From Monoplex corrugatus (taxonomy: Eukaryota > Mollusca > Gastropoda > Littorinimorpha > Ranellidae), in the NCBI GenBank assembly GCA_030674185.1, contig CM060312.1:7609132-7673131 (forward strand): a stretch of DNA of 64,000 bases. Direction: 5' to 3'. Shown here in pieces: positions 1 through 12,654 of this stretch (its first letter is position 1; every line of letters begins with the position of its first letter). The notes beneath the pieces are model-generated. The model did not search any database. It was not told the DNA's origin and saw only the letters and a list, made by a program, of their open reading frames with translations. Position numbers and translations under genes: made by a program.

Positions 1-143
1 CAGAGAGACTTTTAATAACCACTCCCCTATTCAGCTTGATTTGGCAGTGAGCTAGCTACAGAAGGCTCTTGACAGACAGGCAGGGCACAAGGCACAAGTA
101 CAGCAGGCAGTAGGAAATGGCACATTTGGACATGGGGCATTAA

Positions 144-2400
144 TTACATGGTCAGCAAGCCAGGCATATTTCTTTTCCCTTGGCTTGTCTGTCTGATATT
201 GGAGAGAGCACATGGTGGAAAGGGCGGCCATTCCTCTTGTCTCTTTAGTGAAGGCATTTTTTGTTTTTGTTTTTGTATATTGCTGTTGCTGTTTGTTTGT
301 GTTTGTTTTCTTTGACGCTGAAAAACTGGCATTAGAGGTGCAATGGGTTTGTTCGTGGCTAGTTGGATGACGTAGACATGCGGGATGCCTAGTAGGTAGT
401 AGGTCATTCTCTTTAACACCATCAATTCAAGTTTACCTTGGTCGGCCTCAGACCTTGAACTCAAGCATCCTTGTGTTGTACACATGATGGGCTTGGTAGT
501 TAAATGGCAATCATGTAGGTGCCAGAACCATCCGACTCTGCTGTTGAGTGTAATAGTGTATTGTTGTTGTCTCTACCATTTTTCTAATCTCGGTCTTACG
601 AATTATCTTGTAGGATCTTGTTGATAGCTCTCCTCAGTCAGTGCATCTCGCAGGTCATGATTTTTGGGTTCACAAGGCTTTGTCAAGGTTCAGGTTTACC
701 ACTGGTAACTGAATGTGGGAACAAGGATGGAGTTGGCTGGCTTAGCTTTGGGATGATAGGGTGTTTCATGAGAAGGGCAAGCTGGTAACTGATGTTGTTA
801 GCTTTCTGCACCCTGATTTCAGTTTCCCTGTTCAGTCTCTATCCTTGGTGAATATGCTAACAAGGTATTTGAACTCACTCAGTTGCTTTAGTTGGATATT
901 GTTGATGTCAGTATTGAGGTTGCCTGGTGCTCTGCAAACCTTCATTGTCTCTGTTTTGCTGATGCTGACTGTCATATCATGCTGTTCACACATAGTGTTC
1001 AGACTGGTGTATGCTCTTGATTTTTTTTCCTTATGTGTGAGGTACTGGTCATCAGTAAACAACTCATTCAAGAGTTGTATCGGGGTTGACTTCTTTTTTG
1101 ATCTTGTCTATATAGGTAATGAAAAACTGAAGAAGGACACATCCTTGTCTTACACTTGATGGGATTTTGATCCAATCTGTGAGTCCTTCCAGTGTTCAGA
1201 CCACGTTCATACTGTTTGTGTAAGTGGCTGAAATTTGCCCAAGAGTTGGTCTTGGACATTGTGCAGTTCTGCCACTGGCCACAGTTTGTCTCTGTGCACC
1301 CTGTCAAAAAGCTTTTTGTCTGGTCTATGGAGACGAGGTCAGTGCTCTGCTGTGACCAGTGGTCTGTCCACACAGTTGTCTTAAGGCAAAGATTGCATCA
1401 GTGCAACCCCATTCTTTCCTAAATCTCATCTGTGTCTCACCAAAGAAATGGTTCTGTTTTGTACCTTGTGGGTTGTTCCAGTGCTTTGGCATACATCTTA
1501 CCGGCATGGCTTTGTAGTGAAATTCCATAAATGATACATTCCAGATGGGTACCACGAGTGTACGTTGCCAGTCCTGTAGGACTTTTCTTTCATGTCATGC
1601 CTTTTGGAAGATTGTGGTCAACACGTGATTTACATTTCTCCTTTCCATTTATCTGCACATGCTAGTATGGTTTCACTTTTAATTCCATCTAATCCGGCTG
1701 CTTTGTGTCTAGGGCTGGTTTTCACTGCCCGTGGCACCTCTGTTGGAATGAAAATTGTGGTTCTTCTTTTTCTGGATGGTTTGGTTTGAAGTGCCCTTTT
1801 GTGTTTCCCTGGTTTTGTTAGAGAAGTTCAAAGAAGTACTCCTGCCATCTTGTTTAATTTTGCTACCTTTGTTTAACAAGGGATTTCACTTGTTGTGATT
1901 TATCAGTGTTGTAGGGTCATATGGATTGTCTTAGAGTCTGATGGCATTGATGCTCTTGTAAGATTCCTTATGGAGAGTATTGGCACAGTTCACTTAGCTT
2001 TTTCCCTATTTCTTCCATGATTGTTGTGACCTCTTTCACACTTCTCTTGCAGTAACATCTTGCAAGATTGTATTTGTAGTGCTTTTCAAGCTTTGATTTT
2101 AATCATATTTACTAATTTAGTAGTTTATTCTTTTCTGTCATGGCTTCCTTAACTGTTTTATTCCACCATGGTGTTAGCATTTTTGGGCCTTTACCAATCC
2201 TCTGTGTTCCACAGGCTTTGTAACTATCTCTGTGTATTTTTGAAGAATGTCCAGGTTTCATCAGGGGAGAATGTTACAAGATTTGCGTTTGCCAGTATCT
2301 TCTTGATCTCATTCTCTATTTTCTATTTTATTTCCTTATGGTTCCAGAGATTGATCTGGCCTGTTGTTTTATGATTGGTTCTCAAGGGACTTTGGTTTCT
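144..2400 (-). mobile_element. Decayed RTE-like non-LTR retrotransposon (LINE), antisense
   Basis: Reverse-transcriptase pieces are readable on the minus strand in successive, broken frames. Around 1426-1376 the text FRKEWGCTDAIFALRQL matches the conserved GFR-x-GxGCTDxIF block of RTE-like elements. Around 1270-1320 DQTKSFLTG resembles the D-x-x-KAFD catalytic block. Around 1059-1030 FTDDQYLTH corresponds to the F/YADD box. Around 420-390 LMVLKRM resembles the C-terminal 'E-x-W-x-x-RRM' stretch. Frames are interrupted by stops and shifts, so it is non-functional. The 5' and 3' limits are approximate; the 5' part towards 2400 is recognised only from weak minus-strand similarity. Confidence 0.7.
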
Positions 2401-2726
2401 GCTGCCTTGCCATTATCATTACTGGGAGAAGGTGTGAAGGTGTGAAGGCGGTTTTCTAGGCCAAATTGAGTCCCCAAAATCACCTTGTCGCTGATTGAAT
2501 TGTGTGTGTGTTGTGTGTGTTGTTGAGTTTCAGATGGTTGGGGGAGGGTGGATACAGAGAGTAGAGAGCAGGTGGGAGTAGGGGAGGGGTGAAGGAGGTT
2601 TGTTAATGGTTCAGTTTACCAAAGGGTGGGTGGAGCCATGAATGGAGGTCATAGTAGGATATTTGTCCTGAAAGCAGTATGGCATCAGTTTACTGTTTAC
2701 ATGTTATCAGGTGGCAGTCTGCCCCT

Positions 2727-2753
2727 CCCCCCCCCCCCCCCCCCCCCCCCCCC
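2727..2753. repeat. Homopolymer C tract (27 C)
   Basis: An uninterrupted run of C. Similar G or C runs occur near 3477-3491, 4744-4758, 5160-5179, 18226-18241, 18531-18543, 18682-18697, 20000-20031, 28159-28177 and 51014-51027. Their exact lengths are likely to be unreliable. Confidence 0.9.
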
Positions 2754-2961
2754 AGGCAAACCCTTACTCCTTTTCATTTTGATGCCTGCATCAGGTCTTG
2801 TTGGATTTGCATGACTGTGATCACATTTGTTTGTTTTTTTCTCTCTGAAGAAAGTTTTAGTATTGCTCTTACCCACCCACCCTCACCCACCCACACCCAT
2901 TGGCTAACTGACCACAGACTATCCTTCAAACAAATCTCCACACTTTAATACAGTCTACATG

Positions 2962-3107
2962 AACCTTTTGACTCCTTCACCCTGTCCACCAGCTTCCTGG
3001 ATTGTCAACCATGCAAGCAAAGCAAAAACTTACCCCTTTGACTGCCTCATCCTGTCCACCAGCTTCCTGCAGATGGTGGGTAGGGTGCGGGAGTTAAAGG
3101 GTTAAGC
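2962..3107. repeat. Palindromic (foldback) dispersed repeat, copy 1
   Basis: This copy has two forward arms of the type 'CCTTTGACTCC ... CTGTCCACCAGCTTCCTG', followed by a reverse-complement arm ending 'AGTTAAAGGGTTAA'. The same family recurs at 9769, 20940, 22227, 35809, 36003 and 37020. The full form is a near-perfect inverted repeat of about 200 bp centred on CTTCCTGCAGGAAG. Confidence 0.8.
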
Positions 3108-3734
3108 TGAAAGACAGAAAAGGAAAAGAGGGTTGGGTAAAAGATTCTGACGATTTAGATTAGACGGGGGAGACTGGAATGATTCAGATTGTAGATTTCC
3201 TGTCTGTTGTTTTGACAAATTATGGCGGCAAAAAATTTCTTTTGCTGTTGATCAGAGGATTATTGTCACACATTGAAGAGTGACACTCAGTTTGAGGTTT
3301 AGATAAGCCTGACCCAATTCATATCATAGTGACCCAAAAATATTAAACCTGTTTTAATGAGGATCAGTTATATCAACTGTTTTGACAGAAGTCAGCCAAA
3401 GTTTGACCAGTTGTTTGGTCTAATGTTTTCTTTCATCTTTCTTGTGTCTGTCTGGTTGTACTGTCTTGCGTGTTGTGGGGGGGGGGGGGGGTAGTGTTGG
3501 TAGTCAACAGCAAGCTGGGTGGCCTGAAGAGGAGTGTGACACTAAAGTCTTCTTTACACTGTTGATTCAGGTTTTCCTTGGTCTGCCTTTCACTTTAAAT
3601 CCACATAGTTGGCTTTAACAGAGCATTATAATTGTTTCAGTTTTTTTTTTTTCCAAAGGATTGTTGCAAGTTCAGAAATTGTGTCGAATGTTTTGTGAGG
3701 ATTAATTACTGGTTTTTTTTTGGTATTGTTTTTT

Positions 3735-3965
3735 ATAGCCCAGCCGACTGTGTAGAGCCATATCAGGGCTATGACCGCTTCAAAACATACAAAACTTCAA
3801 CAAACAACAACAACAACAACAAGAAAAAAAAAGAAAAAGAAAAAAGAAAGAAAGAAAAGAAGATTAAGTACACATATCAATGTATTCGTGCACATTATCT
3901 AAGGACATGCCTCGGACGTTGACCACTCCGTCCAATTTATCGCTCAGGGGATTTAAAAATCACAC
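3735..3965 (-). repeat. Dispersed repeat family R1 (SINE or LINE 3' end), minus-strand copy
   Basis: The minus strand reads a segment about vicinal 'GAGCGATAAATTGGACGGAG', then 'GATATGTGTACTTAAT', then 'GCCCTGATATGGCTCTACAC' and 'CGGCTGGGCT', followed by an (AAC)n-rich tail at 3795-3825. The same order of blocks is found on the plus strand at 29150, 39795 and 41525, and as a 3' remnant at 16570. Being dispersed with a short tandem tail suggests retroposition. The family name is not known to me. Confidence 0.75.
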
Positions 3966-3969
3966 GTGA

Positions 3970-5405
3970 ATACAAATTTAAGCATGCCTAAGGACACCAA
4001 AACACATAAAAACGGGCCTAAATTACCAAGAATTACTTCCGCACATCTCACCTCCCTAGAGCTAAAAATGCACTTAATACATGTACCAATTATCAATTCT
4101 AAGAGTAAAAAAAAGTATGTAAGACTTTATCGAACATATACAGGTGAATGGGCCTGCAAGGCAGAAAATGTTAGGAAGAGATGACGGAAAGCAAAGGAAC
4201 AAGACAGAAATAAAGAGAGTGACAGAAAAGAGGAAATTTCTAGCACAGAAGAATCTTATCAGTTCCATAATTACACAAAGCATGCCTGAATTTTTTTTTA
4301 TAGAAATGGAGATTGTTAGGATGGCTTGACTATATTCTCAGCAGCTTTGGGTGAAAGGGAGTAAATATGTAAACAGACTGTGAGAATTTATCTGATTCCA
4401 CTAAAAGCACTTCAGCTGTTTAGAAAGATGAAAGTGGAAATAATCCTACTTGATATGACCAGTAAGTTGTGAAATTCAAATAAAACCCACCTAAATTGTA
4501 GTTTATAACAGGTGCAGCAACCTTGTCTGAATTCTGACTTTTTTCCCTAGTGGAACTCACTGTTTGGTAATGGCATATATTCCTATAAGCGACATTGACT
4601 TTTGTTGTTTATGGTTGTGCTTCATTGCAGTAAGTTCAGAGTGAAATGGAGATTTCTTGAAATTTTTTTTTGTTTTTTTGATGGTGATGGTGGAGAATGG
4701 GTGCAGGTCTGTAGAACATGAATCAGTTTCCTTTTTTTCTCTCCCCCCCCCCCCCCCAGGCTAGATATTTTTTATTTTACTAAACCAGAGTGAACAATTC
4801 ATCATAAAGGTCTGTTTTTGCTTTCTGACATAAAGTTTTGTTTTGCTTTCTGAGTCTTCTTCTCTCAAATATAACTGTTTCATCACAGTTAACACTCATA
4901 CGAGAAAGCATGCATGCTGCACCACTGTCATGTAATCTGGTTTGTAATGAGTCTCAGTGGCACTGCCTGTCTGCAGTAAAATGGAATGGAGTTGTGTTAA
5001 GTGAGAGGCACTGCAGTTGGAACGATGCTAAGGAATCGTGCCACATTTTCTGTTTGCTTGCATTTTCTGCATTATGCACAACCAAGCATTCAGGTACAGA
5101 AACCAAAAAAGTTTGTCTTGCATACAATCTGCCTTCCTCCTGTTTAAACCTCCTTCCTGGGGGGGGGGGGGGGGGGGGAGCAAAAGAAAAGGAAAAAAAC
5201 ATGTTGCTTATGTTTGTATGCGTTGTAGGTTTTAGTAAAGTGTGGGGAATGTGGCATTGTTTATATACTCAAGCATTGTGTTTTTAGCAACACCAAGTTT
5301 CAGTCACCTTGGTCACACTAACCATAATGTTTTAGTGATTGCGTAGCAGTCTCCTGCCATATTGCTTATGTGTGTGCGGATGTTAAAGCCCAGAGAACAG
5401 TGACA
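3970..5405. other. Non-coding stretch, nothing recognised
   Basis: AT-rich sequence with two G/C homopolymers (4744-4758, 5160-5179). No exon, RNA gene or clear mobile element was recognised. Confidence 0.6.
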
Positions 5406-5409
5406 ACAA

Positions 5410-5865
5410 TTTAGTAAAGCATGGGTGTGTGTGAACCCAGTAGTTAAAGCATCTGTCTAAGATTTATAATGAAAAATCCATGTTCCAATCACAGGTCTGG
5501 GAAGGATTTTTCTCTTCCTTTAAAGATCTTAAGTTGTTGTCTTGGTGCTAGTGTTTCGGAAGAGGTGATAAGCTGAGGTCCCATGTACAACACACTCAGC
5601 ACTAAACAATGAAGAAATTATCTCTGGCCATATTATGTTGCAAAATCCACTTTCATAGCAAAACATGAAGCCAGAAATACATATATACTAAACAAAAAGA
5701 ACAGTTAAACAAAATATATGCATACCAAACAAAACAAACAAACAAACAAGCAAATATTTTTCTGTTGTGACATGCTTTCTCAAGGACAGAGCAGCCAGAA
5801 TTTTTACATGGTAAATCAATTGGGACAAATGAGAAATAAACTACAATAAACAAAATACAATAAAA
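5410..5865 (+). mobile_element. tRNA-derived SINE of molluscan type, decayed
   Basis: The head 'CAGTAGTTAAAGCATCTGTC' resembles a tRNA A-box region, and 'GTTCCAATCACAGG' is at the B-box position. Downstream blocks include 'GATAAGCTGAGGTCCCATGT', 'AAAATCCACTTTCATAG', 'GTGACATGCTTTCTC' and 'GAGCAGCCAGAATTT'. The same blocks occur in order at 10200-10500, and partly at 30600-30710. Their order matches a SINE type I know as widespread in molluscs. No family name is asserted. Confidence 0.7.
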
Positions 5866-6655
5866 GCTCCTTCATCAACTAGGATAAAGGGGGACCTGGA
5901 AAAACTTGATTTGTTTTATCGTGTTTTAGATTTAAATTGTTCATGCAGTGAGATTCAAGAATCTCCATCATAATCGGTACCCAGTGATTTTCAGAAAGAA
6001 GTATATTTAATATGTCTGGATAACAAAAGAAAAATGGCGTCTGAAAATGGTGAAAAGCAACATCCTTAGTTGTGATAATAAACTGATTGAAATAACAAAA
6101 AATCTTTAAAAGGGCCATAGGACCATGCACAGTGTTTTAGTAATAGAAGACAAAGAGGTCTTGACAGAAGTGCAAAACATACTTGATTGGATCAGAAAAT
6201 AATTCCTTTGTTTCAGCAAAGACTTCAAAAAGTAATTCTTTTGTTTCAGCTCAGACTTCAAAAAGCTGGATTAATAATAATGGTGAAGTACTTTGAAAAA
6301 TCAAAGAGTATTCGAAGCAGTTTCATTTTATGTGAAACCCAAACAACTTGAAATCATGTATGCTAGGAAAAACTCAGCACACATTGGTTCAGCCACATGT
6401 GAATGAGTTTTGGTGAAGAAATTGAATTTTGTCTTTGCTGAATACATTACTTAATAATTGATAATAACACTATCAGGCAGCAAATCTTGATTCCAGAATC
6501 AAACTGAAGCATGCGCTGTCATCATTCTCCAAAGCAGACACTCAACAATAACCAAATCTCTAGGACACAAAGCACATGCACTGATGCAGACTGGGAGGGG
6601 GAAGACAGGAGGGAATTAGGGTGTGTGACTTATGACCCAAATCTTCATCCTCCAT
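5866..6655. other. Non-coding stretch, nothing recognised
   Basis: AT-rich DNA with no convincing exon. A short duplicated phrase ('TTCTTTTGTTTCAGC' type) occurs near 6200-6255. Confidence 0.55.
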
Positions 6656-6659
6656 TGTC

Positions 6660-6749
6660 TCACACACACACACAGACACGCAGGCGCACACACACACAGA
6701 CACATGCACACACACACACACACAGACACACTCACACACATCACACACA

Positions 6750-6813
<64 letters not shown>

Positions 6814-6831
6814 CGCGCACACACATGCATA

Positions 6832-6870
<39 letters not shown>

Positions 6871-6895
6871 ACACACACACGCGCGCGCGCGCGCG
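6660..6895. repeat. (AC)n microsatellite, compound
   Basis: Long AC dinucleotide tract with ACGC and CG interruptions, ending in (GC)n at about 6880-6894. Open frames through it (His-Thr or Cys-Val repeats) are artefacts of the dinucleotide. Confidence 0.95.
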
Positions 6896-7124
6896 GTTAC
6901 ATACGCACATACAGCCCTGAGCAATCTGTTCAAGCCTAATCGTTCTAATGTTATGATTGCTTTTCTATTGTCCTATAAATTTTTTTTTAATGTTAATTAA
7001 TATGTTAAACTGTCTTTATGATTTCGTAGAATCTTCCACCCCATAGACACCTTTTTTTTTTTTTTTTTTTTTCCCGTCTAAAAGCACATATGTGAACAGA
7101 CGTTAAAAGAAATAACGAACGAAA

Positions 7125-7594
<470 letters not shown>

Positions 7595-7860
7595 AGATGC
7601 TGAGGCCTTTAAACAGTGGAAAGTTACATTCCTTTCAAAAGAAACAGTAATGCATTCAGTAAGCTGGCTGAAGATTCAGTTTTAGCATTAAAATGACATT
7701 GTGGATGATTTTATACATGCATGAGCTCCACAAACGTCATGTGATGGAAGGATCAAGAGTCACTATAGCAAGTACCATAAGCCTGCACATAAACCCTGTG
7801 TGCTTGTGAGGTCTTAAGGTTTTTCCTTATGTAGGTTCTATTTTCTGTTGTTTCATCTCA

Positions 7861-8029
<169 letters not shown>

Positions 8030-8642
8030 TGTGACCTGTTCTCACGAATGGGGTCACAACTTAATTTTGGGGGGTATAGAGATATTTATATCACCGGAAA
8101 GCAGAAAAAATGCTCTTTCCAATGATGTATAATTCAACTGTCTAACTGGAAAATTGAGCGAGTTACAGTAATTTAAAGGGAGTGGGTGATGGGACAGCCA
8201 TTTTGAGAAAAGCAGAGTTAAAGAAGGACAACAAAATTCTCTGCTTTTTCCTTAGCAACCAGTATTCTATCTTCATCAAACTTAGTGAAGTGATAGATAA
8301 AGTGGTTCTGCACTACATACTAGCTATTTCGCAAGCTGATTCCAACGGTATGCGATATGCTGAGGCCCTGTACGGTTTCATGGCCTAAATTAAAGCTCAA
8401 ACACACCATTTTCACGGAAAAAATCTGCACATTCTCGATGGGTTATCACTTTAAAATGTTATTTTAACACTCTTTCAGTCCAAATTTCACTTTAATCTTT
8501 GCCATAATTGATAGATTAATGGTCAGACAATGTGTAGGAACAAAAATCTCATATCACCCAGATCGACCCTCACCACCTTTTCAGGCCCCTATCTCAGTTC
8601 ACATGTTGCGACTTGTGACCCCGTTCGCAAGAACCAGTCACA
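8030..8642. mobile_element. Non-autonomous DNA element (MITE-like), 613 bp, TIR about 31 bp
   Basis: The left end (8030-8060) begins TGTGACCTGTTCTCACGAAT. The right end (8612-8642) in reverse complement begins TGTGACTGGTTCTTGCGAAC. Both continue GGGGTCACAA. Internal sequence has no transposase. The superfamily cannot be assigned, because the left flank is a microsatellite and the target-site duplication is unclear. Confidence 0.75.
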
Positions 8643-9000
8643 TATTGTATGGTGCTTAAGTCCAGGTGGAACAAGAGTGAAATCCTCATGGTCACTCCTG
8701 CTTCCTGCTTTACCAATTTGGCCATCCCGCCATTAAAGAAATTAAAATGAAAATGAAAAGCATTCTCTCTCTCAGTTTGTCTTATTTCGTTTTATTTTTT
8801 GAGGAGTGGGAGAGGGGGATGTTGTACTTATTAAACTTTGTCATGTCATATTTGACAGAAAAATTGATAATTTGCCCTTATTTTCCTTTCATCTGAATTG
8901 TTGAACAGTATAATTATTGTATGTCATTTGTTGGTTTTTGAAAGAATATTTTGATAGCATGTAACCTTTGTCATTTTCTGTTTTCTTGCTGTGTGTGCAG

Positions 9001-9557
9001 TTACACTAGGACAGAGACGGCAGCCCCAATGTGAGCAGGGCAGCTGTTATCCTGCCACAGGTGACCTTCTCATTGGTCGCGAGAAAATGCTGTCTGCGTC
9101 CTCCACCTGTGGCATGGACAGGCCAGAAAGATACTGTGTTGTGAGCTACCTCGAAAAACCCACAAAGTGTGCATACTGTAACTCTTCAGAGCCTTGGGTA
9201 CAGGGACAGAATGAGGAGAGCCATCGTGTGGAAAACATTGTTTCCTCATTCCGTGGGCGGCGGAGGCGACATCGCTGGTGGCAGGCATCCAAGGGTCAAG
9301 AAACAGTCAGCATTCAGCTGAAACTGGAGGCGGAGTTCCACTTCACTCACTTAATCATGACTTTCAAGACCTTCCGTCCCAAGGCCATGTTGATAGAGAG
9401 GTCATTCAATTTTGGTAAAACGTGGGCTGTGTACCGATACTTCGCTGAGAACTGCGCTCAGTCATTCCCTGGAGTGTCTTCAGGACCTGTGCGCTCATTG
9501 GATGAAGTCATCTGTGAACAGCGATATTCAGGAGAAACACCATCAAGTGGAGGAGAG
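9001..9557 (+). CDS. LAMB1: Laminin beta exon 1 (first found): N-terminal domain
   Basis: Encodes about 186 residues of the laminin N-terminal (LamNT, polymerisation) domain. Diagnostic text includes [48 protein letters not shown] and [18 protein letters not shown]. The acceptor is GTGTGCAG at 8993-9000 and the donor GAG|gtaagt. The exon enters in phase 1, so an upstream exon must supply the signal peptide; I could not find it in 1-9000. An NSS glycosylation sequon follows YC. A basic run RGRRRRHR replaces a less basic stretch of the vertebrate protein. Confidence 0.96.
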
Positions 9558-9768
9558 GTAAGTATTCATGGTTATTGCCTCTTCCCATACTCTGCTTTGC
9601 CTTAAAGGCATTTTACCGAACAGTTTGAATTAAATATTTCATTGGAATTTATGTGGTAGATGGCAGACAAGTTTTGGTTTAAAATGAAACTTTGATGATG
9701 CTCTTACTCTTAGAACAAATATGAAAAAGTACTTTTCTCTTTCTCTTTTTATGTACTTTTCTCTGTTT

Positions 9769-9951
9769 AACCCTTTGACTTCTGCACCCTATCCATCAAC
9801 TGCAAAAACTTAATCATTTGATTCCCATCCCTGTCTCCATGCAGGAAGCTGGTGGATAGGTGAGGGAGTCAAAGGGTTAAGTTTTTGCTTTGCTAGTATG
9901 GTTGACAATGCAGGAAGGTGGTGGACAGGGTGCAAGAGTCAGAGAGTTTAG
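9769..9951. repeat. Palindromic foldback repeat, copy 2
   Basis: Left arm 'AACCCTTTGACTTCTGCACC', inner arm 'TTGATTCCCATCCCTG', centre TGCAGGAAG, then the reverse-complement arm 'GGAGTCAAAGGGTTAAG' and an outer arm to about 9951. It lies in the intron after exon 1. Confidence 0.85.
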
Positions 9952-10199
9952 AAAAATGTTACTTTTTCATTTTGTCTTGTTACTGGCGTTCTTTTTTTCT
10001 TCTTTGTGGGTGCCAGTTAAACAGTTTATGCATCAAAGTGAATTGTGCTGACTGATCGGCCAGATTGCTACTCCAGTGGATTAGTAGATAATACAAAAAT
10101 CATTGGAAACCTATACCGCCATTGTAAAGGGTCAGCAAACCAGTAATGTTTTTTTGTGTCTCTGGTTGACTGTCTACTTTGCAAGCTGTTTTTATTTAT

Positions 10200-10500
10200 T
10201 GCTCAATCCATGTGCTCCACATGAGGACGAGTCTTAAAATAATTTTTTCTTTCAACAGAGATATTAACTGAAGTCTGTGTGCAGCATGTGCTTAGTGCAT
10301 GAAAAGGATCCCATTGCAACAAAAGACTTGTTTCATGGGAACAGTCTGTGCAAAAATGCATTCTTATAGATACACAGAAATATGTATGCAAAAAAAAAGG
10401 AGTGGTGCCATACTATAGTGACATGCTTCCACAGGGAGAGCAACCTGTATATTTTCACAGAAGAATTTGCATCGTGACCATACACACAAAAAGTGAGTCT
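10200..10500 (+). mobile_element. SINE copy, same family as 5410-5865
   Basis: Shared blocks in order are 'TGTGTGCAGCATGTGCTTAG', 'AAAAGGATCCCATTGCAAC', 'GTGGTGCCATACTATAGTG', 'GGGAGAGCAACC' and 'TTTTCACAGAAGAATTTGC'. The tRNA-like head is missing or decayed. Confidence 0.7.
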
Positions 10501-10794
10501 GGATTAGAATATGGTTGGTGTAGAGGTTGATCAACTGTCTTCCATTCCAGTCTGACTGTATAGACTCAAGTGAACTGTGAAGTCAGGCAAAAAAAAGAAA
10601 AAACATTTTGCACGTGCAGCCTTCATCCCCAAATGGGTACCTGTCTGTTCAAGGCTGCAGAAAGCAGGGAGCCCTGGAGAGAGATATAGGCACTGCCTGA
10701 TAATGCTGGACCCCAAGAAATGTTTTGGTCTCTATCACACCATTTCCATATGACCTCAGGGTAATAGAGTTAGTGGTGTGTTCAAGTGGGTTTA

Positions 10795-10925
10795 GTAACA
10801 CTGGGAAAATTCCATATGTGTTCCACCCAAATATCTGCCAGCAGTTATCTGGTAACCTGCTTGATGCTGAGCAAAATCCCTATGCACTGGCAGGGTCTTG
10901 AAATGAAGAGAGGAACAGGATCCAG
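10795..10925. repeat. Dispersed repeat family R5, copy 1
   Basis: Shares 'ATTCCATATG', 'TCTGCCAGCAGTTATCTGG' and 'CCCTATGCACTGGCAGGGTC' in the same order with 51920-52022. Two copies are seen in the window; the nature of the family is unknown. Confidence 0.7.
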
Positions 10926-11094
10926 AATAGTATGAATGAAACACTGAGTCGACTGACACCACCAGAATGATTGCAGCACTAAGATGGGCAGCAAACAAAC
11001 CATGTTTTATGTTACTGTTACAGACTGGGATTGAACTTGAGACATGATGTCTTGAGTCCATGGCTTTTTCAAAAGAGCCAGCCAGCCCACTTTA

Positions 11095-11185
11095 AAACCT
11101 GTGACCCACCTGAGCGTTGAACCCATGATCCCTGGGTTAACAGCACGGTGCTTTAACCAGCTGAGCTAACAGACCACCACACTTT
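11095..11185 (-). repeat. tRNA-like sequence (SINE head or tRNA pseudogene)
   Basis: The minus strand reads 'GTTAGCTCAGCTGGTTAAAG' (A-box-like) and 'ATGGGTTCAACGC' (B-box-like), with GTTAA where an Asn anticodon would be. The anticodon stem and acceptor stem do not pair, so I do not call a functional tRNA. Confidence 0.55.
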
Positions 11186-11645
11186 TTACCTCACACCATT
11201 TTTTGTTTGTTCTTGGCCAGTCATCCATTCTAATTTGAATCCAATTTGCTCGTCCTGTATAAATTAAAGACAATCTTCTGTTTGGTTCATTGAGGGTGAG
11301 GTAATGAGATGTTACATCCAGACTGTGTGTGCATGCTGGACCCTTATACTTCATTTACTTCCAAAACAGTAGTGGGTAGTTATGTAGAACATTGAGTGAG
11401 TCATGTTTGTTGTTGTTGGGTAGCCAACTGTGTACCATGCTGTTGCTGTTTCAGCATTTTGTGCTGTAATAGTCAGCAATGTTTAGTGCTTTATTTGTTG
11501 AGAATCTCCACTTTTTTTTTAATAATCTATGTATTTTTTTCATTGTGTGGAACAACAGAAATTTTCCTATTTGTTTGTATCATTATTTAATGCTATATTT
11601 GTTTTTTTTTTCAATAAATTTTTTATCTGCGTGTACCAAGAGGGA

Positions 11646-11647
11646 AA

Positions 11648-11696
<49 letters not shown>

Positions 11697-11717
11697 GTGT
11701 GTTGTGTGTGTGTGTGT

Positions 11718-11752
<35 letters not shown>
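11646..11752. repeat. (GT)n microsatellite
   Basis: GT dinucleotide tract with TTGTG and GAGTG interruptions. Confidence 0.95.
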
Positions 11753-12654
11753 GATCAAGATAGAAAACAACTGTACATATATTGTTTCCGCAGTTGTTTC
11801 TCTGTTTGAAAAGAAAACCTTTTCCGGGTAAGGGAATGTATATTTATTATATATTATTATTGTTAGCATATATTTTTTATTATTTGTTGGCTGTTTCTTA
11901 TTGTTTGTATTATATGAATGAAATTATTATTGTTATTGTTGTTGCTTATTTCAGCATTTGCTATTTTTATGAAGAAAGTTATTGTCTTGGTATTTATTTT
12001 AGCATTAATTATTTTAGTGTTGTATTTGTTCAGCTTTAGAACAATTTGTGCTTTATTTATAGTGACTTTTTTTCAAATGCTTATTTCAGCATTTATTGTT
12101 GTTTTTAGTGATGTTTTTATCCTTTTGTGCTGTGTTGAGCTTTACCCTCTGTGTCAGTATTTATTGTTGTATTTGTTGAACTTTTCCCTGAGTTTGTTTC
12201 AGTGTTTCATTATGTATATTCTTTACTCTTACTTTATAATATATGAACTTTTCCCTAGAATTTATGCCAGTGTTTTGTGTTATGTTTTAAGGAATTTATG
12301 TTTATTTAATTGACTATTTTTAATCGTGTTTGTGTTGTTTGTTTTTAGATTTGGTGTTGTATTGAGCATCTGCCCTGTTCTTTCAGCTTTTTATGTTTCA
12401 GTGTTTAGTGCTGTATGTGTTGACGTGTTTTCCAACAATTAAGTATTTAATTAATGCTTTGGTTGTTGAAGTTTTTGTTATTCCAGTGATTAGCGTTGGG
12501 TTGTCAAACTTATGTCTTTGTTTGTTCCAGTGTTTAATGCTAGGTTTGTTGAATGTTTGCCTATTGTAATTTGTTTGTTCCAGCGTTAAGTGTTGTATTT
12601 TTTTTAATGTTTGCTTATTCAAGTTATTGTTCCAGTGTTCGTTGTTGTATTTGA

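Noticed and set aside
11095..11185. Functional tRNA-Asn gene
   Set aside because: A-box and B-box-like texts are present, but the acceptor and anticodon stems do not pair.
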